Shown here: piece after piece, positions 15,686 to 23,193 of the stretch
Layout of the letters: each line of letters starts with the position of its first letter
How positions within the stretch are numbered: position 1 is the first letter of the stretch
NCBI GenBank assembly: GCA_964557085.1
Contig: CAZKYS010000019.1
Span: 1-28,186 of the forward strand
Source: Pseudaquidulcibacter sp964557085
Lineage (GTDB): Bacteria > Pseudomonadota > Alphaproteobacteria > Caulobacterales > Aquidulcibacteraceae
Direction of reading: 5' to 3'
DNA: 28,186 bases
Position numbers and translations under genes: made by a program
Notes under the pieces: model-generated
What the model was told of the DNA's origin: nothing
Databases searched by the model: none
What the model saw: only the letters and a program-made list of their open reading frames with translations

Positions 15686-16022
15686 GAGCCAAATTCTACA
15701 CCCAAAAATTGACGATATTAGCCTTGCGGGCGTATTATATGCGTTGGGTGACCCAATTCGTCTAAAAATTGTGGAAACAATTTTGAACCATACTGATGGT
15801 ATGAATTGTACTTTGGCGGCCCAACAATATTGTGAGACAGCAAAATCAACGCTTTCAAATCATTTTAGAATATTGCGTGAATATGGCATCATACACACTA
15901 CAAAAAAGGGTGTTGAGAATATAAATAAAGTGCGCACTGATGAATTAAATCAGCTTTTTCCTGGGCTTTTGGACAATATTGTGCGCCAAATGGCGCACAA
16001 TCAATGTTGCTCAAAATCATAA
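15684..16022 (+). CDS. ArsR-family helix-turn-helix transcriptional regulator
   Basis: A 112-residue winged-helix repressor of the ArsR type. Residues 17-75 give the fold: 'LGDPIRLKIVETIL' (first helices), 'CETAKSTLSNHFRILREYGII' (recognition helix-turn-helix) and 'TTKKGVENINKVRTDEL' (wing). No ArsR metal-site ELCVCDL motif is present, and the tail 'NQCCSKS' has two adjacent cysteines of unknown relevance. This variant commonly neighbours a short-chain dehydrogenase, which is convergent here with 1 bp between stops. The ATG at 15684 has no clear Shine-Dalgarno; TTG at 15678 is an in-frame alternative. It may regulate itself and the dehydrogenase; the ligand is unknown. Confidence 0.85.
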   Translation: MSQILHPKIDDISLAGVLYALGDPIRLKIVETILNHTDGMNCTLAAQQYCETAKSTLSNHFRILREYGIIHTTKKGVENINKVRTDELNQLFPGLLDNIVRQMAHNQCCSKS

Positions 16023-16023
16023 T

Positions 16024-16782
16024 TTAGACTTGTGCCAATCCGCCATCAACGCTTAATTCAATTCCATTAACATAGCTTGCGCTTTCAGAGGAAAGGAATA
16101 AAACGCCGTTTGCAATTTCACTTGGTTGTGCGAAACGCCCTGCTGGTGCGGCTTCTTGAATGTATTGTTTAAATCCCTCAATTTGTGCATCATCCATTTT
16201 TAGGCCGTTTTTCATAATTGGGGTTAATGTAACGCCGGGGCTTATGGCATTAACGCGAATTTTGCGGGTTTTTAAATCATTGGCAAAGCTTCGTGCAAAT
16301 GACCTAACCGCTGCTTTTGACGCATTATAAAGGCTTAAATTTGCCATGCCTTTATTGGCAACAATGGAGGCGTTTAATATTATTGATGAGCCATCTTTCA
16401 ATAGTGGTAAAAAAGTTTGAACGCTAAAAAATACGCCTTTGACATTTATATCAAAAGTTTTGTTATATTCATTTTCGGATGTAGTGCCAAAATTATTATT
16501 TTCGGCAATTCCTGCATTGGCAAAAAGCACGTCTATTTTAATATTTTTGCTTTCAACAAAGTTTTTAAATTCTTCAATATCGCTAATATTTGATACATCG
16601 CCTTGATAAATATGTGCGATATTGCCAATTTCTTCCTTGGCTTTTTCAAGGCTTTCAAGATTTCGCCCGCTTATGAATATATTTTTTGCGCCCTTATTTT
16701 TAAACGCGATTGCACTTGCAAGACCAATACCAGTGGATCCGCCAGTGATAACAATATTCTTACCTTCAAATTCTTTTTCCAT
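16024..16782 (-). CDS. Short-chain dehydrogenase/reductase (SDR)
   Basis: A 252-residue classical SDR oxidoreductase. Cofactor motif T13-G-G-S-T-G-I-G20, 'SGR' at 38-40 favouring NADP(H), NAG at 89-91, N113 and the catalytic S139, Y152 and K156 ('YNASK') are all present, so the enzyme should be active. The C-terminal 'SYVNGIELSVDGG' is the usual family end. The substrate cannot be read from sequence. A palindromic site lies just upstream (16803-16819) behind a TTGACT -35 box, fitting control by the neighbouring ArsR-type regulator. Stop codons of the two convergent genes are 1 bp apart. Confidence 0.92.
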   Translation of the reverse strand: MEKEFEGKNIVITGGSTGIGLASAIAFKNKGAKNIFISGRNLESLEKAKEEIGNIAHIYQGDVSNISDIEEFKNFVESKNIKIDVLFANAGIAENNNFGTTSENEYNKTFDINVKGVFFSVQTFLPLLKDGSSIILNASIVANKGMANLSLYNASKAAVRSFARSFANDLKTRKIRVNAISPGVTLTPIMKNGLKMDDAQIEGFKQYIQEAAPAGRFAQPSEIANGVLFLSSESASYVNGIELSVDGGLAQV

Positions 16783-16802
16783 AAAACACCTTTAATACAA
16801 TA

Positions 16803-16819
16803 GTTCGGAAATATCGAAC
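16803..16819 (-). promoter_or_regulatory. Putative operator upstream of the SDR gene
   Basis: A perfect inverted repeat GTTCG (16803-16807) and CGAAC (16815-16819) with a 7-bp centre. It lies just downstream of a possible promoter on the minus strand (TTGACT at 16854-16849, TAGCTA at 16831-16826, 17-bp spacing), so a bound repressor would overlap the transcription start. The adjacent ArsR-type protein is the obvious candidate. Confidence 0.5.
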
Positions 16820-16825
16820 AATAGA

Positions 16826-16854
16826 TAGCTAATTATTAAATATGATTAAGTCAA
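16826..16854 (-). promoter_or_regulatory. Putative promoter for the SDR gene
   Basis: On the minus strand, TTGACT (16854-16849) and TAGCTA (16831-16826) are separated by 17 bp, about 45 bp before the SDR ATG. The -35 box is close to consensus, the -10 box less so. Confidence 0.45.
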
Positions 16855-17027
16855 TGCTGCCACGTTGAAAATTTCCCACAAGTAACAATTATTGCATGCT
16901 AGGCACTGCCTTAAAAATAGGCATAATGGCCTTTAAATTGGTGCAATTTGTGCGTATTCGAATAAAATCATAAAGCGCACTTGCACAAAATAAAGGCAGG
17001 TTCATACTCGTCCTTGAAGGTGGAAGC

Positions 17028-18467
17028 ATGAAAAAAGCATTTGATGAGATGTGGGGCGATTGGGGTGGTGAAGATCCACGCGGCCCTTATGTTAATTTCG
17101 CTGCATGGCTTGAAGATATAAGTAATGAAGACCTAAATCTTAGGAAACAGGCCGCCGAGCATATTTTTCGTAAAACAGGTATCACTTTTGCGGTTTATTC
17201 CAATGAAGAAGCCGAAGAAAGAATTATCCCATTCGATATAATTCCGCGCATAATTTCAGGAAAAGAATGGGATAATTTATCAGAAGGTCTAATACAGCGC
17301 GTAAGTGCGATAAATATGTTTTTATCCGACGTTTATGGCGCGCGTGAAATTATGAAAGCGGGAATTTTGCCCGATGATTTAATCTATTCAAATCCGCAAT
17401 TTCGCCTTCAAATGACAAATATCAAACCGCCGCATGATGTTTGGGCGCATATTTGCGGAATTGATATTGTTCGCACTGGCGCGAATGATTTCTTCGTTCT
17501 TGAAGATAATGCGCGCACACCATCAGGTGTTTCATATATGTTGGAAGACCGCGAGGCGATGGAGCGGCTTTTCCCAAATCTGATTGAAAAGCATAAAATA
17601 AGACCAGTTGAACATTACCCCGATGCATTGCACCGTATGTTACGTTCAGTTGCGCCAAATAATTGCGGCGATGACCCACGATGTGTTGTTATGACCCCTG
17701 GCCCTTATAATTCAGCATTTTATGAACATTCATTTTTGGCAGATCACATTGGCGTTGAATTAGTTGAAGGGCATGATTTATTCGTTCGTGACCGTCAGGT
17801 TTTCATGCGTTCAACCAATGGCCCATTGAAAGTTGATGTAATTTATCGCCGCGTTGATGATGATTTTATCGACCCATTGATGTTTGACCCTAATTCAATG
17901 CTTGGCCTGCCGGGACTTATGGATTGTTATGCGGCGGGAAATGTAACCATTGTTAATGCACCGGGAACGGGAATTGCCGATGATAAGGCGATTTATTCCT
18001 ATATGCCTGAAATTGTGAAATTCTATACGGGCAAAGATGCGAAGCTTCCGAATGTTGAAACCTATCGTTGCCGTGAGGCTGATAGTTTGAAATATGTTTT
18101 GGATAATTTGCCTGATTTAGTTGTCAAACTTGTTGATGGTTCGGGGGGGTATGGAATGTTGGTTGGGCCAACCTCAACCAAGGCACAAATTGAAGAGTTT
18201 CGAAAACATCTTATCGCTGAACCACATAGATTTATTGCGCAGCCAACATTGGCGCTTTCAACCTGCCCAACCTTAACTGAAAAAGGGCTTGCGCCGCGCC
18301 ATGTGGATTTAAGACCATTTATTTTGACTGGTTCAAAGGGGGTTGAAATTGTCCCTGGTGGCCTAACCCGTGTTGCCCTAACCGAAGGTTCTTTGGTGGT
18401 TAATTCATCCCAAGGCGGTGGCACCAAAGACACATGGGTGGTCGATGATATTGCGGAGGGTTCATAA
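17028..18467 (+). CDS. Circularly permuted ATP-grasp family protein
   Basis: A 479-residue protein of the circularly permuted ATP-grasp type (formerly DUF404/DUF407). ATP-grasp enzymes ligate a carboxylate to an amine, often building peptides; the product here is unknown. Conserved blocks: 'HICGIDIVRTG' with 'FFVLEDNARTPSGVSYMLEDR' (acidic/N residues for metal-ATP binding), 'VVMTPGPYNSAFYEHSFLA', 'VIYRRVDDDFIDP', 'VNAPGTGIADDKAIY', 'LVVKLVDGSGGYGMLVGP' and 'RHVDLRPFI'. The start is set by an AAGGTGG ribosome site before 17028. It heads a four-gene cassette with the alpha-E protein, overlapping the latter's start by one base (TAATG). Confidence 0.92.
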   Translation: MKKAFDEMWGDWGGEDPRGPYVNFAAWLEDISNEDLNLRKQAAEHIFRKTGITFAVYSNEEAEERIIPFDIIPRIISGKEWDNLSEGLIQRVSAINMFLSDVYGAREIMKAGILPDDLIYSNPQFRLQMTNIKPPHDVWAHICGIDIVRTGANDFFVLEDNARTPSGVSYMLEDREAMERLFPNLIEKHKIRPVEHYPDALHRMLRSVAPNNCGDDPRCVVMTPGPYNSAFYEHSFLADHIGVELVEGHDLFVRDRQVFMRSTNGPLKVDVIYRRVDDDFIDPLMFDPNSMLGLPGLMDCYAAGNVTIVNAPGTGIADDKAIYSYMPEIVKFYTGKDAKLPNVETYRCREADSLKYVLDNLPDLVVKLVDGSGGYGMLVGPTSTKAQIEEFRKHLIAEPHRFIAQPTLALSTCPTLTEKGLAPRHVDLRPFILTGSKGVEIVPGGLTRVALTEGSLVVNSSQGGGTKDTWVVDDIAEGS

Positions 18468-19396
18468 TGTTATCACGTGCCGCAAGTTCACTTTATTGGA
18501 TGGGCCGCCATATTGAGCGCGCCGATTTTACCGCACGCTTAATTGATGCAGCAATCAAATTTGATATGTTGCCCTATTCAGATGGGCAATCAGGTTTAAA
18601 AAGCGCCTTTGATGCCGCAGGTGTTGGCAATTATTATCAAGGTGATTGCCAAAATCTTGATAAGAATGCGGTGCTTGATTTCATGCTGTTTGATGAAACC
18701 AACCCATCAAGCATTATTTCATGTTTTGCCAAGGCGCGCCATGATGCACGCGCGGTGCGAACCGCCGTTACCCGCGAAGTTTTCGAAACTTTGAATGAGG
18801 CATGGATTGGCTTTGGCAAAAAACGTAAAGATGCCAAAAAAGATATAAATTCATTTTTATCATGGGTTGAAGAAATTGCCCGTGGCTATGACGGCGCAAT
18901 TCAACGCACAATGTTGCGTTCCGAGCCATTTTGGTTTGCACGATTGGGCGCGGCAATTGAACGTGCAGATAATACGGCGCGCCTTGTTGATGTGAAATAT
19001 CATGTCTTATTGCCGCGTGAAGATTATGTTGGCGGCCCAATTGACCAAGCGCAATGGACGGCGCTCTTGCGATCTGTTTCTGCGGAAACTGCCTATAGAT
19101 GGCTTTATCGTGAAGGCCTGTCATCGCGCAATGTTGCCGATATGATGATATTTCGGGATGTAATGCCGCGTTCCTTGGCGGCCTGTGTTCTTGAAATTAA
19201 TCTTTTGCTTGGGCGTATGCGTGCGCAAACTGGTTTAAATGGGGCAGCTGATTGGCAGGCGCGGCAATTACAATCAAAAATAACCACAACAAATATTGAA
19301 AACGTTATCCAATATGGATTACACGAATTTTTAAGTGAGTTTTTGGCCGATAATAACAAACTTGGTATTTCAATTGCCGAGCAATTTATGTTTTAA
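18467..19396 (+). CDS. Alpha-E domain-containing protein
   Basis: A 309-residue, nearly all-helical protein of the alpha-E (formerly DUF403) family. It opens with the conserved 'MLSRAASSLYWMGRHIERADFTARLID' helix and repeats the E-R-A-D pattern later ('AAIERADNTARLVDVKYHVLL', about residues 163-183). No catalytic function is known; the family occurs almost only next to circularly permuted ATP-grasp genes and is thought to act with them in a peptide-like ligation. It shares one base with the ATP-grasp stop and ends 2 bp before the transglutaminase-like gene, so the operon is tightly coupled. Confidence 0.92.
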   Translation: MLSRAASSLYWMGRHIERADFTARLIDAAIKFDMLPYSDGQSGLKSAFDAAGVGNYYQGDCQNLDKNAVLDFMLFDETNPSSIISCFAKARHDARAVRTAVTREVFETLNEAWIGFGKKRKDAKKDINSFLSWVEEIARGYDGAIQRTMLRSEPFWFARLGAAIERADNTARLVDVKYHVLLPREDYVGGPIDQAQWTALLRSVSAETAYRWLYREGLSSRNVADMMIFRDVMPRSLAACVLEINLLLGRMRAQTGLNGAADWQARQLQSKITTTNIENVIQYGLHEFLSEFLADNNKLGISIAEQFMF

Positions 19397-19398
19397 AA

Positions 19399-20220
19399 AT
19401 GCGCATTCAAATAGATCACATAACCAAATATGAATATTCGCAACCTGCACGCCAATTGCTTCAGGTTTTACGGCTAACCCCTGTTACAAATGGCAATCAA
19501 AATGTCATTGCATGGGGCATAAATTTTGACGCCAAGGGCAAGCTAAATGCATTCAAAGATGCCTTTGGCAATCAATGCCACACTTTATCAATCGATAGCC
19601 AAATTCATAATCTAACCATTGAAACCATCGGCACAATTGATACATCGGAAAATTCAGGTATTCAAAAAGATGTTGTCGAAACCCTGCCGCCAAGCGTTTA
19701 TTGCCGTTATTCGCCACTCGCGACACCTGATGCCGATATAATTGATTTTGCAAAAAGTCATATATCTGGCAAAGAAAGATTAAGTGGGCTGCATGATTTA
19801 ATGGCGGCGCTTCATGCCGATATTATATTTGATACAAAAAGCACAACAACCATAACCGATGCTAAGGCGGCCTTTGCGGCAAAATCAGGTGTATGCCAAG
19901 ATCAGGCGCATATATTTATCGCCGCATGCCGCGCCATGAATATTCCGTCACGCTATGTATCGGGGCATTTATTGCGCAAGGACGGCAATGATTACCAAGA
20001 AGCGGCGCACGCATGGGCCGAATCCTATGTTGAAAATCTTGGATGGGTGGCGTTTGACCCTGTAAATGCAATTTGTGCAGATGAAAATTATGTTCGTGTA
20101 GCAATTGGGCTTGATTATCGTGACGCAGCACCTGTATCTGGTACAAGGATTGGCGGTGGTGTTGAAACAATGTCGGTTGGGCTACATGTTCGTCAATCAC
20201 AAAGTCAGTGGCAAAGCTAA
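19399..20220 (+). CDS. Transglutaminase-like cysteine peptidase family protein
   Basis: A 273-residue protein with an N-terminal strand domain ('HITKYEYSQPARQLLQVLRLTP', about 1-120) and a transglutaminase-like core. The catalytic triad is visible: C166 ('SGVCQDQAH'), H204 ('AAHAWAE') and D220 ('AFDPVN'). No signal peptide, so it is likely cytosolic. Family members cleave or form amide bonds; in this cassette it probably hydrolyses or transfers the product of the ATP-grasp/alpha-E pair, by inference. It starts 2 bp after alpha-E, and its stop is 20 bp before the proposed Anbu start. Confidence 0.93.
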   Translation: MRIQIDHITKYEYSQPARQLLQVLRLTPVTNGNQNVIAWGINFDAKGKLNAFKDAFGNQCHTLSIDSQIHNLTIETIGTIDTSENSGIQKDVVETLPPSVYCRYSPLATPDADIIDFAKSHISGKERLSGLHDLMAALHADIIFDTKSTTTITDAKAAFAAKSGVCQDQAHIFIAACRAMNIPSRYVSGHLLRKDGNDYQEAAHAWAESYVENLGWVAFDPVNAICADENYVRVAIGLDYRDAAPVSGTRIGGGVETMSVGLHVRQSQSQWQS

Positions 20221-20240
20221 AAAATAAATCGGGGGCGGTT

Positions 20241-20993
20241 TTGACTTATTGCGTTGGAATGTTAATTGATGCAGGCCTTATTATGATGGCCGATACACGC
20301 ACCAATGCGGGCGTTGATAATATTTCATCATATCGCAAACTTCATTTATTTGAATCGGATGACCGCGTAATTTCGATTGCAACTGCGGGTAATTTATCAG
20401 TTACGCAGGCCACACTTGCCAAGCTTGAAGAAGGAATAAAAAACGAAGAAACGGGCGAAATTGAAACCCTTTACACGGTTTCAACCCTTTTTCGTGCCGC
20501 CGAATTAGTCGGTAAAGTTTTGCGCGAAACCCAAATAGAAATCAAATCCGGCTATGAGGCCGAGGGGATTTCTTTTGGCGCAACAATGCTTTTGGGTGGG
20601 CAAATTGGCAAAGAAAAGCTGAAATTATATTTGATTTACGATGTTGGAAATTCAATTTCATGCGGCCTTGATACGCCATATTTGCAAATCGGCGAATTAA
20701 AATATGGCAAACCAATTTTAGACCGCGCATTACAATATGAAACCCCTTTTAATGAGGCCGTGAAATTGGCACTTATATCATTTGATTCAACCATGCGCTC
20801 TAACTTGGCGGTAGGGCTGCCAATTGATATTTTGATGTTAAGGCGCGGTGAGGGGGCAAAACCAGTTAAATATCGCGTTGAACGCGATGATGCCTATTTC
20901 CAAGACCTATCACGTGCATGGGGTCAAAAATTACGCGAAGCGCAAGCATCAATCCCAAGGCCACCATTTGTGGAATTGCCACCTAATAAATAA
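20241..20993 (+). CDS. Anbu, proteasome-like (ancestral beta subunit) peptidase
   Basis: A 250-residue Ntn-hydrolase of the Anbu group, related to proteasome beta subunits and HslV. Proteasome-type enzymes need an N-terminal Thr after Met removal. Starting at TTG 20241, residue 2 is Thr ('M-T-Y-C-V-G'), and D18 and K33 take the places of the catalytic Asp17/Lys33 of the proteasome. A GGGGG ribosome site (20231-20235) precedes this TTG. A GTG at 20208 in the same frame would bury the Thr behind 12 residues and overlap the transglutaminase gene. The conserved 'ADTRTNAGVDNIS' block confirms the family. Anbu forms an open ring; its substrate is unknown, but it is genetically tied to this ATP-grasp cassette. 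Confidence 0.92.
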   Translation: MTYCVGMLIDAGLIMMADTRTNAGVDNISSYRKLHLFESDDRVISIATAGNLSVTQATLAKLEEGIKNEETGEIETLYTVSTLFRAAELVGKVLRETQIEIKSGYEAEGISFGATMLLGGQIGKEKLKLYLIYDVGNSISCGLDTPYLQIGELKYGKPILDRALQYETPFNEAVKLALISFDSTMRSNLAVGLPIDILMLRRGEGAKPVKYRVERDDAYFQDLSRAWGQKLREAQASIPRPPFVELPPNK

Positions 20994-20994
20994 A

Positions 20995-22368
20995 TTATAT
21001 CACTTTCCCCATGTTCAAAATTCCCTTTGGATCAAGGGCAGATTTTAGGGCGTGCATAAGGGCAATTTCATTTTCATTGCGTGACACACCAAGGAAATCG
21101 CGCTTTTCAAGCCCGATGCCATGTTCGGCACTTATTGAACCATTAAGCGGTTTTAGTGGGTTATAGACATATTCTTCGATTTTTTTATGCGTATCATCAT
21201 GCCATACTTTGGGTGAAACAACGATGTGCAAATTACAATCGCCAATATGCCCCCATGTTATAACTTCAGCGGCATCGCCAAATTCATTTTTGATAGCAGC
21301 TTTTAAATTCTTGTCATAATTTTCCATTTCAACAATTGGCATTGAAACATCAAAAATGGCAAGTGGGGCGAGTAATTGATAAAGACCAATAATATCTTCA
21401 CGGATTTTCCAAATAGCCTCTCGCTGGGTTTGGTTTTGACAGATTGTGGCATCAATAAGTTTTTCATTTTCAATAAGATTTTCAAGCACTTGATTGAAAT
21501 TTTCACTATCTTTTTCTTCGTCAAACCCTTGGGTTTCAATAATTGCATAATATGGCGCACCCGATGCAATTGGCGGGGCGTGGCGGTTAGAGCGCGTGGT
21601 CAAAAGCTCATAATGATTGCCCCACATTGCCTCAAAACTTGATAAAGCACCACCAAAAGCATTTGATGCAAGACCGAAAAATTCGGTCAATTGATTAAAA
21701 CTATCAAAGGCAACAAGGGCGCAATTGGTTGAAACTGGCTTTGGATAAAGGCGAATAATTGCCTTGGTTACAAGTCCAAGAGTTCCCTCTGTGCCAATGA
21801 ATAATTGCTTCAAATCATAGCCTGCATTATTTTTTAAAAGTGAATTAAGGCTTGAAACAATTGTCCCATCCGCCAAAACCGCCTCAAGGCCAAGTATTTG
21901 TTCGCGCGTCATGCCATAGCGAATAACTTGATTGCCGCCTGCATTGGTTGAAATATTGCCGCCAATTGTGCACGAACCGCGCGCCCCCAAATCAATTGCA
22001 TACATAAGGCCATGTTCATTTGCCGCCTCATGAATTTTTTGAAGTGGGCAACCTGCCTCAACCAACATAGTTTTTCCAATTGTATCAATTGAAATAACTT
22101 TATTCATACGTTCAAAAGAGATTTGGATTTCATCATTTTGGCAATCAGTGCCGTGAACAAGGCCGGTAAGCCCGCCCGCAGGAACGACTTTTAAATTTTC
22201 TTCGTGGCAGATTTTCATTATTTGCGATAATTCATCGCTATTTTGGGGGCGTAAAACGGCAAGTGCGTTACATGTGCTTTGACCATTCCAATCAGCGGCA
22301 CGCTTTTTTACTTCGGCACCATGTATAACGCCATTTTCGCCCAAAATTTCGATAAATCTTTGAAACAT
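20995..22368 (-). CDS. FAD-linked oxidase/dehydrogenase of the GlcD/D-lactate family
   Basis: A 457-residue flavoprotein oxidising a 2-hydroxy acid such as D-lactate, glycolate or D-2-hydroxyglutarate. The PCMH FAD domain covers about residues 37-215: 'VVPAGGLTGLVHGT', 'LVEAGCPLQKIHEAANEHGLMYAIDLGARG' and 'GGNISTNAGG'. The C-terminal domain holds the metal-site motif H374-x-G-D-x-N-x-H381 and 'SAEHGIGLEKRDF'. No membrane anchor or signal peptide, so it is cytosolic. The exact acid cannot be told from the sequence. It lies 24 bp downstream of the DUF1272 gene in the same direction and its stop is 1 bp from the convergent Anbu stop. Confidence 0.88.
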   Translation of the reverse strand: MFQRFIEILGENGVIHGAEVKKRAADWNGQSTCNALAVLRPQNSDELSQIMKICHEENLKVVPAGGLTGLVHGTDCQNDEIQISFERMNKVISIDTIGKTMLVEAGCPLQKIHEAANEHGLMYAIDLGARGSCTIGGNISTNAGGNQVIRYGMTREQILGLEAVLADGTIVSSLNSLLKNNAGYDLKQLFIGTEGTLGLVTKAIIRLYPKPVSTNCALVAFDSFNQLTEFFGLASNAFGGALSSFEAMWGNHYELLTTRSNRHAPPIASGAPYYAIIETQGFDEEKDSENFNQVLENLIENEKLIDATICQNQTQREAIWKIREDIIGLYQLLAPLAIFDVSMPIVEMENYDKNLKAAIKNEFGDAAEVITWGHIGDCNLHIVVSPKVWHDDTHKKIEEYVYNPLKPLNGSISAEHGIGLEKRDFLGVSRNENEIALMHALKSALDPKGILNMGKVI

Positions 22369-22392
22369 ATAATTTTATCTCCCGAATAGAGA

Positions 22393-22623
22393 TTATACAT
22401 GTTTCTTAAAAATTCTATCCCTGCTCGCAGGATTTTTTATTAAATGACGGATAGGGCGGATTGGTCTTTTTTGTAAATCGCCGCCGCAATTGGGGCAAAT
22501 GCCTTTAAAAACTTCATCGGTACAAGTTTCACAAAATGTGCATTCGAATGTGCAAATAAAGGCCGGCGCATCGGGCGGTAAATCCACATCACAACATTCA
22601 CAATTGGGGCGTAATTCAAGCAT
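22393..22623 (-). CDS. DUF1272 zinc-ribbon-like small protein
   Basis: A 76-residue basic protein with cysteines in four pairs: 'CECC', 'CTFECTFC', 'CETC' and 'CPNC'. The pattern and 'MLELRPNCECCDVDLPPDA' opening identify the DUF1272 family; a structural zinc site is likely. Function unknown. It lies upstream of and co-directional with the FAD oxidase, probably in one transcript, and diverges from the DUF1697 gene across 47 bp. Confidence 0.9.
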   Translation of the reverse strand: MLELRPNCECCDVDLPPDAPAFICTFECTFCETCTDEVFKGICPNCGGDLQKRPIRPIRHLIKNPASRDRIFKKHV

Positions 22624-22670
22624 TGATTATTAATTATATTATGCGAATATAAAGCGCAAGGTTTATATAA

Positions 22671-23180
22671 ATGCAAAAATATGCCGCTTTTCTTCGTGCA
22701 GTTAACGTATCTGGTACTGGTAAATTACCAATGTCAGAGCTTAAGAAAATGTGTGAAGATTTGGGTTTTGAAAATGTCAAAACTTATATTGCAAGTGGGA
22801 ATGTGGTTTTTAAGTGCGATCTTGAGCCAAAATTAATACAGGCGGCAATTGATGCGAAATTACGTGAATTTTTTGGAAAATCAATTGGGGTTTACGTTCG
22901 AAATTTGGATGAAATAAAACAAATTATTTCTGAAAATCCATTTAAAAATTTAGAACCAAATCGCACGATTATTAGTATTTTGGATGATATGCCAAATAAT
23001 GTAATGGATGGCGTAAAAAATCATAAAGAAGAAAAAATAATCGGCAAAAAATGCGCGATTTATACCTATTATGGCGATGGTATGGGAAGTTCGAAATTAT
23101 CGGCCCCATGGCACAAAAATTCAACAGGCCGTAACGTCAATACAATATCAAAAATACTGGAATTAATGGAACAAATGTGA
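22671..23180 (+). CDS. DUF1697 family protein
   Basis: A 169-residue cytosolic protein of the DUF1697 family, function unknown. The diagnostic start 'YAAFLRAVNVSGTGKLPMSELKKMCEDLGFENVKTYIASGNVVF' is complete, as is the later 'VYVRNLDEIKQII' and 'SSKLSAPWHKNSTGRNVNTI'. Only a weak AAGG site precedes the ATG. It ends 13 bp before the amidohydrolase and is probably co-transcribed with it, though no functional link is known. Confidence 0.88.
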   Translation: MQKYAAFLRAVNVSGTGKLPMSELKKMCEDLGFENVKTYIASGNVVFKCDLEPKLIQAAIDAKLREFFGKSIGVYVRNLDEIKQIISENPFKNLEPNRTIISILDDMPNNVMDGVKNHKEEKIIGKKCAIYTYYGDGMGSSKLSAPWHKNSTGRNVNTISKILELMEQM

Positions 23181-23193
23181 TTATATAATTTCT

